Below are positions 17,772-25,766 of a stretch of DNA of 64,000 bases, one piece after another. The notes beneath the pieces were generated by a model, which had not been told where the DNA came from, made no database searches, and was given only the letters and a program-made list of their open reading frames with translations. The stretch is from assembly GCA_036310845.1 (NCBI GenBank), contig JAXJRB010000086.1:4511-68510 (forward strand). The letters run 5' to 3'. Position numbers and translations under genes: made by a program. Every line of letters starts with the position of its first letter. Positions within the stretch are counted from its first letter, which is position 1. This stretch comes from COE1 sp036310845. GTDB lineage: Bacteria; Bacillota; Clostridia; Lachnospirales; Lachnospiraceae.

Positions 17772-18224
17772 TTATAAAATTTGATATTCAAAAAGTTGAC
17801 TTTCTATATCATATCTGATTTCAAGATAAGTGTTTTCATTTTCATCTATTTTGCATATAAATCGCGGATATGCTCTTTCATAAATAATGGTTTCAGGCAA
17901 GATAGTAAGAGAGTGTACATCTGAATATCCATGCGTATTTAAAAAATTGCTAGTATCTTCACAAATATTTGATAGTGCTTCCAAAGTAAATATTTCATAT
18001 ATCAACTCAGGGTTTGTAAATGATACATAACATCTAGGTTCTTTTACATTGTCGTATGCGTCTGGAATATATTCATCTGTAGTAGGAGAGAGTATATCTA
18101 GTGTAATATTTCCTGTTATTATTTCTTCTGATGCAATCAATTTATTACTGGGTCTATACAAATATAGTAAAATGATACAAAGTAATATCGCAAAGAAAAT
18201 GATGATATAGATTTTTTTGCCCAT
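17772..18224 (-). CDS. Small membrane-anchored protein of the conjugation cluster, 150 aa
   Basis: One N-terminal membrane segment (IIIFFAILLCIILLYLY, residues 6-22) and an extracellular domain of about 125 residues with two or three Cys. It follows the C39-peptidase gene by 49 bases on the same strand and ends the transfer operon at a terminator. The layout recalls small bitopic T4SS proteins or surface-exclusion proteins, but no family is recognised. Confidence 0.75.
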   Translation of the reverse strand: MGKKIYIIIFFAILLCIILLYLYRPSNKLIASEEIITGNITLDILSPTTDEYIPDAYDNVKEPRCYVSFTNPELIYEIFTLEALSNICEDTSNFLNTHGYSDVHSLTILPETIIYERAYPRFICKIDENENTYLEIRYDIESQLFEYQIL

Positions 18225-18273
18225 AGATTTCTCCTTTTTTAAATTCTATTCCTTTTTAATGAAGTGGATTAGT

Positions 18274-20166
18274 TTACTTGCCATATGTTTGGTATTGGTC
18301 AAATATTAAAACGGCTTCGGACATGCTAATAGTGTTTTTAAGTCTGCTGGCTGGTTCACATACATTAAAATATGATTCAGTATCAGAGACATGATACCCA
18401 TTTAAAACAACCCAATGTCCATATTTACCAGTACCCTTAGCTCCAGATCTTATATGAATAATTATTAAATGCCCTTGTTCTAATTCATTCATCATTTCAG
18501 CAAGATTTATCTGATATACTGACTTGTGCTGCTGAAAACCGTAGTGTTTTGCAACACTTCGACGATTTAACAGTCCACCATTTGTAGCTTTTATATATGT
18601 ATTTAATACATGCGGTGTAACATATTCATCTGAAAAATAATTACAAACCATTGACATAGCGGTAAGGCAACATCCTATTTTAGCTATGGAATCTCCGCTT
18701 TCGCCATATGATTCCTGCGACCAAGATTGGCCACTTTGTTTAAATATTTCTACATCCATAAATACAGAATTATTAGAAATAATAGGTTGTTTATTTATGT
18801 CTTCAGGATAAATAAGCATGGAATCTGGAGTTAATTGCCCTGTATGTACTTTATAATCAAGTAGTTCACTTCGTTTTGTACATCCCCAATGTTCATTAGG
18901 ATAATAATTACGAACATGATATTCTTGATAATCAAGGGATTTGTAATTAGTGACAGAAGTAATCATTTTTGAATAGGCATAAGGGTCTATGTCAAAACAT
19001 TCAAATATATGTTTTAATGAATAACGTCCGACTGTTACTTTCCCGTATACAACAGTATTATAACCTATATTATTTTCATTAGGAATATTCTTTTCAGCGC
19101 GTTCTACATCTAATGTATATAAGCTACGAAGAAATTTTTCGTCATCTAAATTAGCAATAAACTCATTATAGTTAAACTCTACATAAGAAATATCATATTT
19201 TTGTTGCATGGACATAACAAGTAGTATTTCAGCATAGTTAATATTACAATTGGTTCCTTCTAATACATAAGGAAAAGTATTACTATTATAGGATTCCATA
19301 GTTAATTCCATGTCATAATTTTTTTCTATTGCTATCTGTTGAACTTCTTGTGAACATGTTTCGTAATATGCTTTTTCAATAGATGTTTGCAGTTTTTTAT
19401 TAATTACTTTACAAATATCCTCATAGGTAGGTTCTTCTATGCCTATATCTGCTGCATATTCTACAGGAACTTTTGTTGGATTTTGAGTTTGTTCCCATAT
19501 AAAAAATATTGGAGCTACTAAATTTTTAGTAATTGTTAATGTATTTATAGCCAAAAAATATACAATAACAAATAATATGGCTATTATTATAGACACTATT
19601 TTAGCAGCACCTGTATCTACAGTTCCAGCTGTATTTTTTTGATTACCACCAGTAGGAGTTGCTACACCTACTGTTTCAGCACCTTTATCTGATAAATTTT
19701 TTGCTGCTTTATTCGTTGCAACACCAGTTGCTCCACCAGCGGCAGCTCCTATAGCAGTTCCTGCAACAGGAACAACACTTCCTACTGCTGCACCGGTAGC
19801 AGTAGCACCGGTGGCAGTTCCAGCACCAGTAGCTATTCCAGTGCCGGCCGTACCGGCTGTTACAGTTCCAGCACTCGCAGTACCACCAGCACCGGTAGTA
19901 CTTGCGACACCAGAAACACTACTTGCACTAGATGTTCCTGGTGTAATTCCAGAAGGATTAACATTACTACCTGCATTCACAGAATTAGTGCTTGATGATT
20001 TAGGAGTATTAGAAGTAGTGTTTGAATTATTGTCAGTAGTTGTTTCAGGTGATGATGTATTGGGATTAGAGTTCTTATTTGCTTGTTTAAGTATATTATT
20101 AAGATTATCTGGGATTTGTGAAGATTTTTTAGATTGTTCTTGTTCCTGATCTTCATTTGTATACAT
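18274..20166 (-). CDS. Conjugation-associated membrane protein with C39-like peptidase domain
   Basis: 630 aa in four parts. Residues 1-180 are a low-complexity Ser/Thr/Asn then Ala/Gly/Thr-rich tract. A membrane segment follows (IVSIIIAILFVIVYFLAI, about 190-207). An unassigned extracellular region spans about 230-470. The C-terminus resembles C39-family cysteine peptidases, with the catalytic Cys in KIGCCLTAMSM near 495 and His in GHWVVLNGY near 585; the usual Asp-Pro after the His strand reads CEPAS. In Gram-positive conjugation a wall-degrading enzyme normally occupies this position, so it may process the wall or cleave pilin-like peptides. Start has GAAGGTGAT. Confidence 0.75.
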   Translation of the reverse strand: MYTNEDQEQEQSKKSSQIPDNLNNILKQANKNSNPNTSSPETTTDNNSNTTSNTPKSSSTNSVNAGSNVNPSGITPGTSSASSVSGVASTTGAGGTASAGTVTAGTAGTGIATGAGTATGATATGAAVGSVVPVAGTAIGAAAGGATGVATNKAAKNLSDKGAETVGVATPTGGNQKNTAGTVDTGAAKIVSIIIAILFVIVYFLAINTLTITKNLVAPIFFIWEQTQNPTKVPVEYAADIGIEEPTYEDICKVINKKLQTSIEKAYYETCSQEVQQIAIEKNYDMELTMESYNSNTFPYVLEGTNCNINYAEILLVMSMQQKYDISYVEFNYNEFIANLDDEKFLRSLYTLDVERAEKNIPNENNIGYNTVVYGKVTVGRYSLKHIFECFDIDPYAYSKMITSVTNYKSLDYQEYHVRNYYPNEHWGCTKRSELLDYKVHTGQLTPDSMLIYPEDINKQPIISNNSVFMDVEIFKQSGQSWSQESYGESGDSIAKIGCCLTAMSMVCNYFSDEYVTPHVLNTYIKATNGGLLNRRSVAKHYGFQQHKSVYQINLAEMMNELEQGHLIIIHIRSGAKGTGKYGHWVVLNGYHVSDTESYFNVCEPASRLKNTISMSEAVLIFDQYQTYGK

Positions 20167-20246
20167 GTCTTATCACCTTCTTTCTTATAATTTGTTTCTA
20201 CTTTAATTCAATCTCTTTAATTAGCGGTGAGATGAAAGTATTTTTG

Positions 20247-22247
20247 TTAAGAATGAAATTCTTTCACTGTTTCATTTGATTGTTTTTTCTTGTAGGATCG
20301 TACTGTGTAACATCCACGATCAGGACCTAGATTAACGATATTCGTTTTAGAATTTGTTGCAATATCTGTTATTTCAGGTCTACTTATTCTTATTGCTCCT
20401 ACGGTTGAACCATTTTTCCATTCAGCGTATATATTACCTGTATTAGCATCTACTCCATAAGTACCAGGTTCCACAATAGAACCAGTTGGCATATATCTTG
20501 AAAATCTTGTATCACTGAAAATTTCTTGTTCAGATATAGAAGGAGAATCACTTGTATTTTCAATGGTAGAAGTAATTCCCATATGATAAGATGCTCCGGT
20601 TTCCATGTTAATTGCAGCCATTACGTTATCGGCAGAATCTCTGCTTACTAGTATATTTCCCTCTACAGTGTCATTCGTAACACCTAGATTGCCATACAAG
20701 TTGTTGTCGATAGCAACCCCTGTAACAGCACTGGCAGGAGATAGTTGCTCATTATTTAGAGAGGCGTAATTGCAATGAAAACTTTGTCCATTATATACAG
20801 CACCATTTGTTGGCGTTATGGCTATATTTCTGCTTACTCCATCTCCAAAATCTAAGTTTCCAATAGAGTTAGGAGTAACACTGGTACTTGCCTTAAATCC
20901 TACTACTGATTCTTGTCCATTCTCATTCATAAATTTATACTGACCAGTTATACTTCCATCCATAGGAGAGATCTGAGCTTGTGTTATATTGTTTGCTGAA
21001 ATGCCAGTTGCTGCCATAAAAGAATCTGCGCCATTTTGCAATAAAGCTCCTTTGATTGCATCTGTCTGGTATGGAATCGGCATATTACTAATAGCTTTAG
21101 CGTTGCCTTCTGAAAATGCCTTGGTTGAGTGTGCTTTTAATAAATCACTAGTATTTCCTTTAAGTCCATTATTTTTCGTAAAAGCGGCTAATGAATTTGC
21201 CGGTGAGGATGGTTGTAGTTTTGCCATACTTTTCAATGATGTTCCCATGTTTGCAGCTGCATAGTTACCAGTATTTGCGCCTATGGTTTCTAAAGCATTA
21301 CCAAATGATGTCATACCTCCAGTAGCTCCTCTTACAAGACCACCTAAAAACATAGCTCCTGCAAGTGCAGAATAAAGTAGACTACCACCTGTTTGTGCAA
21401 CAGAAAGCCCCATAGCTTTTAGATAAGCATCTAATTTTTGAGCACTTTTCAGAAATGCCATGAGAAATAAACAGCCTACGAGTGTTTTTGTTGTACCATT
21501 AATGCACATAATAGCAAATAGACTTAGAAAATAACGATTCATGAGTAAGAGAAATAATTGTGAAATATACATGACTATGAAATTTCTATAAATAGCAGAA
21601 GTACCTCTGCTTACAAATAATCCAGATGGTACAGGGGATGCAACTAACAATAGCTGTATCATTAAGTATCTCTCCATGATGTCCAATAATGTCTTCACAA
21701 ATTCTATAATAATCCCTATCATGACAATGATTGAAAGTATTCCAAGTACCATATTATCCATATTTGCCATTGCATCTAATACACTAAATTTTTTCTCTTT
21801 AAAATCGTGATGGCTTAACGTTGCAATGACACGTACTATAAGTTCATCGCATATATTATTTAAAATATCTAAGAATGGTTTCATTGCGACAGTAAGTATT
21901 AAAGAGATGATAAATCTTATGATTAATTCTTTTGTTTCGTTCTTTTGCTCAATTATAGGTCCCATTTGCAACATGATTATGCAAAAGATAAAGACAAATA
22001 GAGATAATATTATTGCTATCCAATAAAAAACATCAAATGTTTCAGCGTTAATCATTGCATTTGTATAATTTCCTTCAGATGTACTTAATCCTATTTGTTC
22101 ATAAAAATAATCTGAGGTAGCATGAAAGTCATATGTTAACCATGTTAAAATTCCATTTATCAAAAGGTTGAGTTTTTCATGTATATAACTAACCATTCCA
22201 TCTAATACAGGTTGTGCTACTGCAAAATCTGTTGATTCAAATTGCAC
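20247..22247 (-). CDS. VirB6/TrbL-like polytopic channel protein
   Basis: 666 aa. The first half has about six membrane segments between residues 55 and 290, the pattern of VirB6/TrbL channel proteins. The second half is soluble and Ala/Gly/Asn/Ser-rich and probably extracellular. It starts at GTG 22247, eight bases after GGAGG. It lies between the pilin-like gene and the C39 peptidase gene in the same operon. Confidence 0.75.
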   Translation of the reverse strand: MQFESTDFAVAQPVLDGMVSYIHEKLNLLINGILTWLTYDFHATSDYFYEQIGLSTSEGNYTNAMINAETFDVFYWIAIILSLFVFIFCIIMLQMGPIIEQKNETKELIIRFIISLILTVAMKPFLDILNNICDELIVRVIATLSHHDFKEKKFSVLDAMANMDNMVLGILSIIVMIGIIIEFVKTLLDIMERYLMIQLLLVASPVPSGLFVSRGTSAIYRNFIVMYISQLFLLLMNRYFLSLFAIMCINGTTKTLVGCLFLMAFLKSAQKLDAYLKAMGLSVAQTGGSLLYSALAGAMFLGGLVRGATGGMTSFGNALETIGANTGNYAAANMGTSLKSMAKLQPSSPANSLAAFTKNNGLKGNTSDLLKAHSTKAFSEGNAKAISNMPIPYQTDAIKGALLQNGADSFMAATGISANNITQAQISPMDGSITGQYKFMNENGQESVVGFKASTSVTPNSIGNLDFGDGVSRNIAITPTNGAVYNGQSFHCNYASLNNEQLSPASAVTGVAIDNNLYGNLGVTNDTVEGNILVSRDSADNVMAAINMETGASYHMGITSTIENTSDSPSISEQEIFSDTRFSRYMPTGSIVEPGTYGVDANTGNIYAEWKNGSTVGAIRISRPEITDIATNSKTNIVNLGPDRGCYTVRSYKKKQSNETVKEFHS

Positions 22248-22273
22248 TGTCTATTCCTCCTTTTGTGAATAAT

Positions 22274-22298
22274 AAAAAGCCCATTTGATGGGCTTTTT
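22274..22298 (-). terminator. Hairpin terminator between the pilin-like and VirB6-like genes
   Basis: AAAAAGCCCAT pairs with ATGGGCTTTTT. On the minus strand it ends 26 bases before the GTG start of the next gene, so it probably lowers rather than abolishes read-through, giving more pilin than channel protein. Confidence 0.8.
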
Positions 22299-22306
22299 GT
22301 TTATTT

Positions 22307-22690
22307 TTATCCAACACTGCCTGCCCATGATGTGACGGTATCTACCGTATTTTGTATAACATTAGCTGGGCCACCGTTTAAAATGATAAGTATTATATAT
22401 ACTATAATTGAGCCGTATATACCTTTTTTTGCAAATCCTATTATTTTTTCGTTTTTTGAAAATGCATAAAATGCAAGAGATATTGCAAATAATAGCCAGC
22501 CTACAGAATTACAGTAGACGGCAGTAATTTCATTTAATAAATTATTGCCGGTGTCAGTCAATGAAACACCAAGATCGGTCTGAGCTTGTGGTAAATCAGC
22601 ATAGTAAATTCCTTTAGTTGTTAGAAATATAAATGCACTTGTTATATATGCTATGTATTTCTTACTAAAATTTTTTATTTTCTTTTTCAT
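22307..22690 (-). CDS. VirB2-like pilin candidate
   Basis: A 127-aa protein with an N-terminal signal-like segment (IAYITSAFIFLTTKGIYYA) and two later membrane helices (about residues 58-75 and 88-107). This is the size and plan of VirB2/TrbC-type subunits. Start placed at ATG 22690, seven bases after GGAGG; another ATG at 22696 is too close to the site. It is first in the transfer operon behind a large operator. Confidence 0.65.
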   Translation of the reverse strand: MKKKIKNFSKKYIAYITSAFIFLTTKGIYYADLPQAQTDLGVSLTDTGNNLLNEITAVYCNSVGWLLFAISLAFYAFSKNEKIIGFAKKGIYGSIIVYIILIILNGGPANVIQNTVDTVTSWAGSVG

Positions 22691-22709
22691 TATCATTCCT
22701 CCTTAAAAT

Positions 22710-22756
22710 GCGTGGTGTACTACACTTAGTATAGTACACCACGCATAAATAATCAA
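22710..22756 (-). promoter_or_regulatory. Transfer operon promoter inside a 35-bp inverted repeat
   Basis: Arms of 13 bp, GCGTGGTGTACTA and its complement, are separated by 9 bp (22710-22744). On the minus strand TTGATT, 17 bases, TATACT overlaps the repeat. The arms are a variant of the plasmid-wide GTGGTATACTATAC motif. A repressor bound here would cover the -10. Confidence 0.75.
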
Positions 22757-22765
22757 GAAAAACAA

Positions 22766-22790
22766 TAATGTGTTCAAGTTGAACACATTA
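22766..22790. promoter_or_regulatory. 25-bp palindrome, copy 3 of the GTGTTCAA/TTGAACAC site
   Basis: Perfect palindrome with core GTGTTCAAGTTGAACAC and TAAT/ATTA flanks, ten bases upstream of the transfer operon -35. Confidence 0.7.
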
Positions 22791-22875
22791 TGATTAAATA
22801 TTAATGCAAATAAAAGAAAACTAGTTGTTATCGATATGTCAGATTATGCAGTTTATAATTATTTATCAAAGTAAA

Positions 22876-22910
22876 AAAAACACACTCCATGAATTGAGGG
22901 GTGTGTTTTT
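22876..22910. terminator. Bidirectional terminator between parR-like gene and transfer operon
   Basis: AAAAACACACCCCTCAA pairs imperfectly with the facing arm ending GTGTGTTTTT; T runs are present on both strands. Confidence 0.7.
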
Positions 22911-22923
22911 GCATGAAAAATAC

Positions 22924-22966
22924 AGTAGAATAAAATGTGTTCAAGTTGAACACATTTTATTCTACT
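22924..22966. promoter_or_regulatory. 43-bp perfect palindrome, copy 4 of the GTGTTCAA site, over the parR-like stop
   Basis: Both 21-base arms match exactly around a central G at 22945: AGTAGAATAAAATGTGTTCAA on the left (21 bases; core 15 shown elsewhere). It overlaps the last codons of the gene ending at 22957. It could be a binding site, a terminator stem, or both. Confidence 0.75.
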
Positions 22967-23451
22967 AGTGACTGAAAGCCAAATGCCATTTGCTTGATAG
23001 ATATATCATCATCTTCTTCGTCATCATCATCTTCTAGAAAAGTAGTTAAAGTGCTCATGCTTTCATTTTTAGAAGGGTGTTCACTTGGTTTAATACTTTC
23101 TAATTGATATGTTGTATTTTCTACTTTTTGTAATACAACTTCATTTTCGAGCTGTACAGTGTTGTTTTTCTGTTCCAGATATATTTTGGTTGCTATAGCT
23201 AAAATTTCATCATTAAATGGTAAATACTGGTGTGAGATAGCAGAATTAACACCAATATATTCCAGTACATTTTTTCGAATAATATGGTAAGGACTATCTA
23301 GGGTTATATCGTGAGTTTCACAAAAATCATTGACTAACTTTGTAATCAGTTTTGATTGATAATATCTTACTTTTTCAAGCATATCGAAGGCATTTTTTTC
23401 TTCCATGTCGTTTAAATTGAAATGGATTATTTTTCTTTTATCTTTCTTCAT
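22957..23451 (-). CDS. ParR-like adaptor of the actin-type partition pair
   Basis: 164 aa, starting 15 bases after parM on the same strand. The N-terminus (RKIIHFNLNDMEEKNAFDML, then SKLITKLVNDF) fits a ribbon-helix-helix DNA-binding head; the C-terminus has a very acidic tract near 140-150. This is the expected plan and position of ParR, which links the centromere to ParM filaments. Assignment rests on position and the weak fold match. Confidence 0.6.
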   Translation of the reverse strand: MKKDKRKIIHFNLNDMEEKNAFDMLEKVRYYQSKLITKLVNDFCETHDITLDSPYHIIRKNVLEYIGVNSAISHQYLPFNDEILAIATKIYLEQKNNTVQLENEVVLQKVENTTYQLESIKPSEHPSKNESMSTLTTFLEDDDDEEDDDISIKQMAFGFQSLVE

Positions 23452-23466
23452 AATATCACCTTATGC

Positions 23467-24432
23467 TTATAATAACTCTGATTTTAAAAGTCTAGCATAT
23501 CCTTTGGCATTGGCTCTTGTGTCAGTAATAAACTGCACGGCATCTTTTTTTATCATAGGATTTTTTAAAAGTGCATTTTTTAGCATGATTGAACCACCGC
23601 CTACAAATAAGCATGGATGAGAGTCGAACATTATTTTCTGCTGTCTTAATGCATTTAATACATTATTGGCATGTTTCATGGTCATTTCTTTAATCAAAGC
23701 CTGTGCTTCTTCGGAAAGAATAGTGTTTTCATTATTGAGTACAGCTTCAATTGCATCATGATCGACGTTAATATTACAATTAGCAAATATTTTTTCGGTG
23801 ATATTATCGTACATGGTAATAATACCCATTTCTAATGAAAGTCTATCCTTAGCAGGAACGCCATTTTTGAACTGGGCAACATCAATAGTATATCCACCTA
23901 TATCAATAACATAATAGGTATTATATTTTTCAGCTATCTTGTTATCCTTAGTGGCGGCTGCGGCTCCTCCTTGCGGATAAACGCGGCATATGGTCATTGT
24001 AAAAGAGAACTGATACCCATTGTACTCAAAACGTATACCTTTTCCCATATACTGCGTGTAGTAATTAATAAGATTGTCAATATATGTCTTGTTATAATGG
24101 GATACTGGCAAGCCAACTCCTAGCCCTATAGTTGTAATTTTCGATATTGCCTGCTGAATATCGTCATGTGAAGTATATTTTTTCTCGAATTTAAAAAGCA
24201 TTTCTTTTGCAATGGAAATGAGAGTGAGAACAATACCTCTTTCGTCCGCTGTTTTATCTCTCTGATAAAAAAGTCTTTCTGCAGAAGGAGTATAATAGTT
24301 TCCGTTAAACAATAAATAATCGGATGAAATGATAGGTTTTGATGAGTACGGTCCTTCATATCCACTAAGAAATGTCGTATTTTGACTTTTCATAAATGCG
24401 TTTCCAAAATCAACTCCGAATATAGTTTCCAT
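23467..24432 (-). CDS. parM: ParM-type actin-like partition ATPase
   Basis: Actin-like filament protein that pushes plasmid copies apart. The 321-aa sequence opens with VDFGNAFMKSQN (phosphate 1 loop), has VIDIGGYTIDVAQFKNG near residue 155 (phosphate 2) and LFVGGGSIML near 270 (adenosine loop). Start is uncertain. ATG 24432 has no Shine-Dalgarno, while 30 bases upstream in the same frame a strong AAAGGAG is followed by ATG TAA. Translation may reinitiate after this start-stop, or the upstream TAA may be a mutation. Confidence 0.85.
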   Translation of the reverse strand: METIFGVDFGNAFMKSQNTTFLSGYEGPYSSKPIISSDYLLFNGNYYTPSAERLFYQRDKTADERGIVLTLISIAKEMLFKFEKKYTSHDDIQQAISKITTIGLGVGLPVSHYNKTYIDNLINYYTQYMGKGIRFEYNGYQFSFTMTICRVYPQGGAAAATKDNKIAEKYNTYYVIDIGGYTIDVAQFKNGVPAKDRLSLEMGIITMYDNITEKIFANCNINVDHDAIEAVLNNENTILSEEAQALIKEMTMKHANNVLNALRQQKIMFDSHPCLFVGGGSIMLKNALLKNPMIKKDAVQFITDTRANAKGYARLLKSELL

Positions 24433-24456
24433 AATAATACACTGCGCAGTAATAAA

Positions 24457-24474
24457 TTACATGCTTCTCCTTTC
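24457..24474 (-). promoter_or_regulatory. In-frame start-stop (AUG UAA) with Shine-Dalgarno before parM
   Basis: AAAGGAG, four bases, ATG (24462-24460) and immediately TAA. The frame is that of parM, whose next ATG is ten codons on. It could throttle ParM synthesis. Confidence 0.5.
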
Positions 24475-24487
24475 ATAATATGAGTAT

Positions 24488-24515
24488 AGTATACCATTTA
24501 AAAATATAATATCAA
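24488..24515 (-). promoter_or_regulatory. parM promoter with plasmid-wide palindrome
   Basis: Minus strand TTGATA, 16 bases ending AATGG, then TATACT within GTATACTATAC. Confidence 0.75.
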
Positions 24516-24518
24516 GTA

Positions 24519-24550
24519 AAAAGTAACAATTTATATAAATTGTTACTTTT
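24519..24550. promoter_or_regulatory. 32-bp perfect palindrome between parM and parB
   Basis: Arms are AAAAGTAACAATTTAT and its complement with no spacer. The inner AATTGTTACTTTT half-site is the same as the tandem 22-bp repeats at 9350. It sits between two divergent promoters and could control both or serve as a partition site. Confidence 0.75.
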
Positions 24551-24565
24551 ACGCGTGACTAGTGT

Positions 24566-24594
24566 TTGACTTATCTTTTTTGAATTTATATAAT
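24566..24594 (+). promoter_or_regulatory. parB promoter
   Basis: TTGACT, 17 bases, TATAAT. The ribosome binding site AAAAAGGAGG follows at 24601 and the ATG at 24619. Confidence 0.8.
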
Positions 24595-24618
24595 TACTAG
24601 AAAAAGGAGGTAGTTTAT

Positions 24619-25710
24619 ATGTTAGAAGAAGGCATAAAAATAGAAGAAGGCATAAAAAAAGATATAGATATGAATTTGATTGATTTTTATCAGTATAATG
24701 AGGAGACTTTTGGGCATAACGATATTGAATATTTTGCAGAAGAAATGAGTGAAGAAGGATTTAGTGGTATTATTGAAGTATATGCTAAAGCGGATGGAAG
24801 ATATGAGATAAGTTCGGGTCATAGAAGATATTTGGCTGCTAGAGCTAATAAAATGAAATATATACCATGTTTAGTGTATGAAGATACTGATCCGATAACA
24901 AAAGCTAAAAGAGCAGTTATGAAAAATATACTAAACAGAGATATGACTCCTCTGGTATGGGCAAGGAGCCTAGATTTTTATGATAAACATGTTTTGGCTG
25001 TTGAAAAAGACGAAAATGGAAAGAAAAAATATGAAGGTAGAAGAAGGGATGTTCTCGCGAAAAAATTCAACATGTCACCTTCTACTGTACATAGATACTT
25101 GTCTTTGCTTAAACTAATACCTGAATTTTCAAAATATACGGATCAGAAGAATTTTCCTTATTATAATTTTTACTCCATTACTCAATTGGATGAAGATACG
25201 CAAAGAGAGCTTTACGGAAGACTTATTAACATGTATCCAGACGGTGATTTCAGCGCTATCACACGCACACATATTGAACAGACTATAAATCAAATGTTGA
25301 AACAAAAAGAAAATAAAAGATTACAGGACCTTATAAAACAAGAAGAGAGTGCTGTGAAAACAGAATCTCAATTAGAAAAACAACAAGATGATAGTAAAAA
25401 AATAGATGAACAGCAAATTCATTATTCAGTGGAATTAAAACCGATGGATGAATTTTTACAGGAGTCAAATGATGGTTTTGTACAGACGGATTTTGATCAG
25501 TATATTATTGATGAGTTTGAATCAAAGGATTCAGTAGAGAGAGTTGATGTTGACATTAAAAATGTACAATTATTACATTATATTTCGAAAATAGAGGAAT
25601 TTGCAGAACACATAAATATGTTAATAAGTGACGAAAAAATATTGGATAAAAATGAAATAAATACATGCGTTAAATTATTAGAGAATATCATAAATAAACT
25701 TAATAAATAA
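24619..25710 (+). CDS. parB: ParB/Spo0J-family DNA-binding protein
   Basis: 363 aa. The N-terminal ParB domain includes EISSGHRRYLAARA near residue 60 (the CTP-binding GxRR-type box) and NRDMTPLVWARSL near 105. A helix-turn-helix follows (LAKKFNMSPSTVHRYLSLLKL, about 145-165, quoted as a landmark). The C-terminus is a charged, Gln-rich linker and a helical end. No ParA is adjacent; it is divergent from parM. It may serve as a partition, transcription or replication-control protein. Two N-terminal EEGIK repeats are present. Confidence 0.85.
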   Translation: MLEEGIKIEEGIKKDIDMNLIDFYQYNEETFGHNDIEYFAEEMSEEGFSGIIEVYAKADGRYEISSGHRRYLAARANKMKYIPCLVYEDTDPITKAKRAVMKNILNRDMTPLVWARSLDFYDKHVLAVEKDENGKKKYEGRRRDVLAKKFNMSPSTVHRYLSLLKLIPEFSKYTDQKNFPYYNFYSITQLDEDTQRELYGRLINMYPDGDFSAITRTHIEQTINQMLKQKENKRLQDLIKQEESAVKTESQLEKQQDDSKKIDEQQIHYSVELKPMDEFLQESNDGFVQTDFDQYIIDEFESKDSVERVDVDIKNVQLLHYISKIEEFAEHINMLISDEKILDKNEINTCVKLLENIINKLNK

Positions 25711-25758
25711 AAACAAGGTTATCCAGATGTCAAAGGCTGACATTGGATAACCTTGTTT
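25711..25758. terminator. Bidirectional terminator between parB and the 25767 gene
   Basis: AAAACAAGGTTATCCA pairs with TGGATAACCTTGTTTT with an extra interior GTCA stem. It serves both converging genes. Confidence 0.85.
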
Positions 25759-25766
25759 TTATTTAG

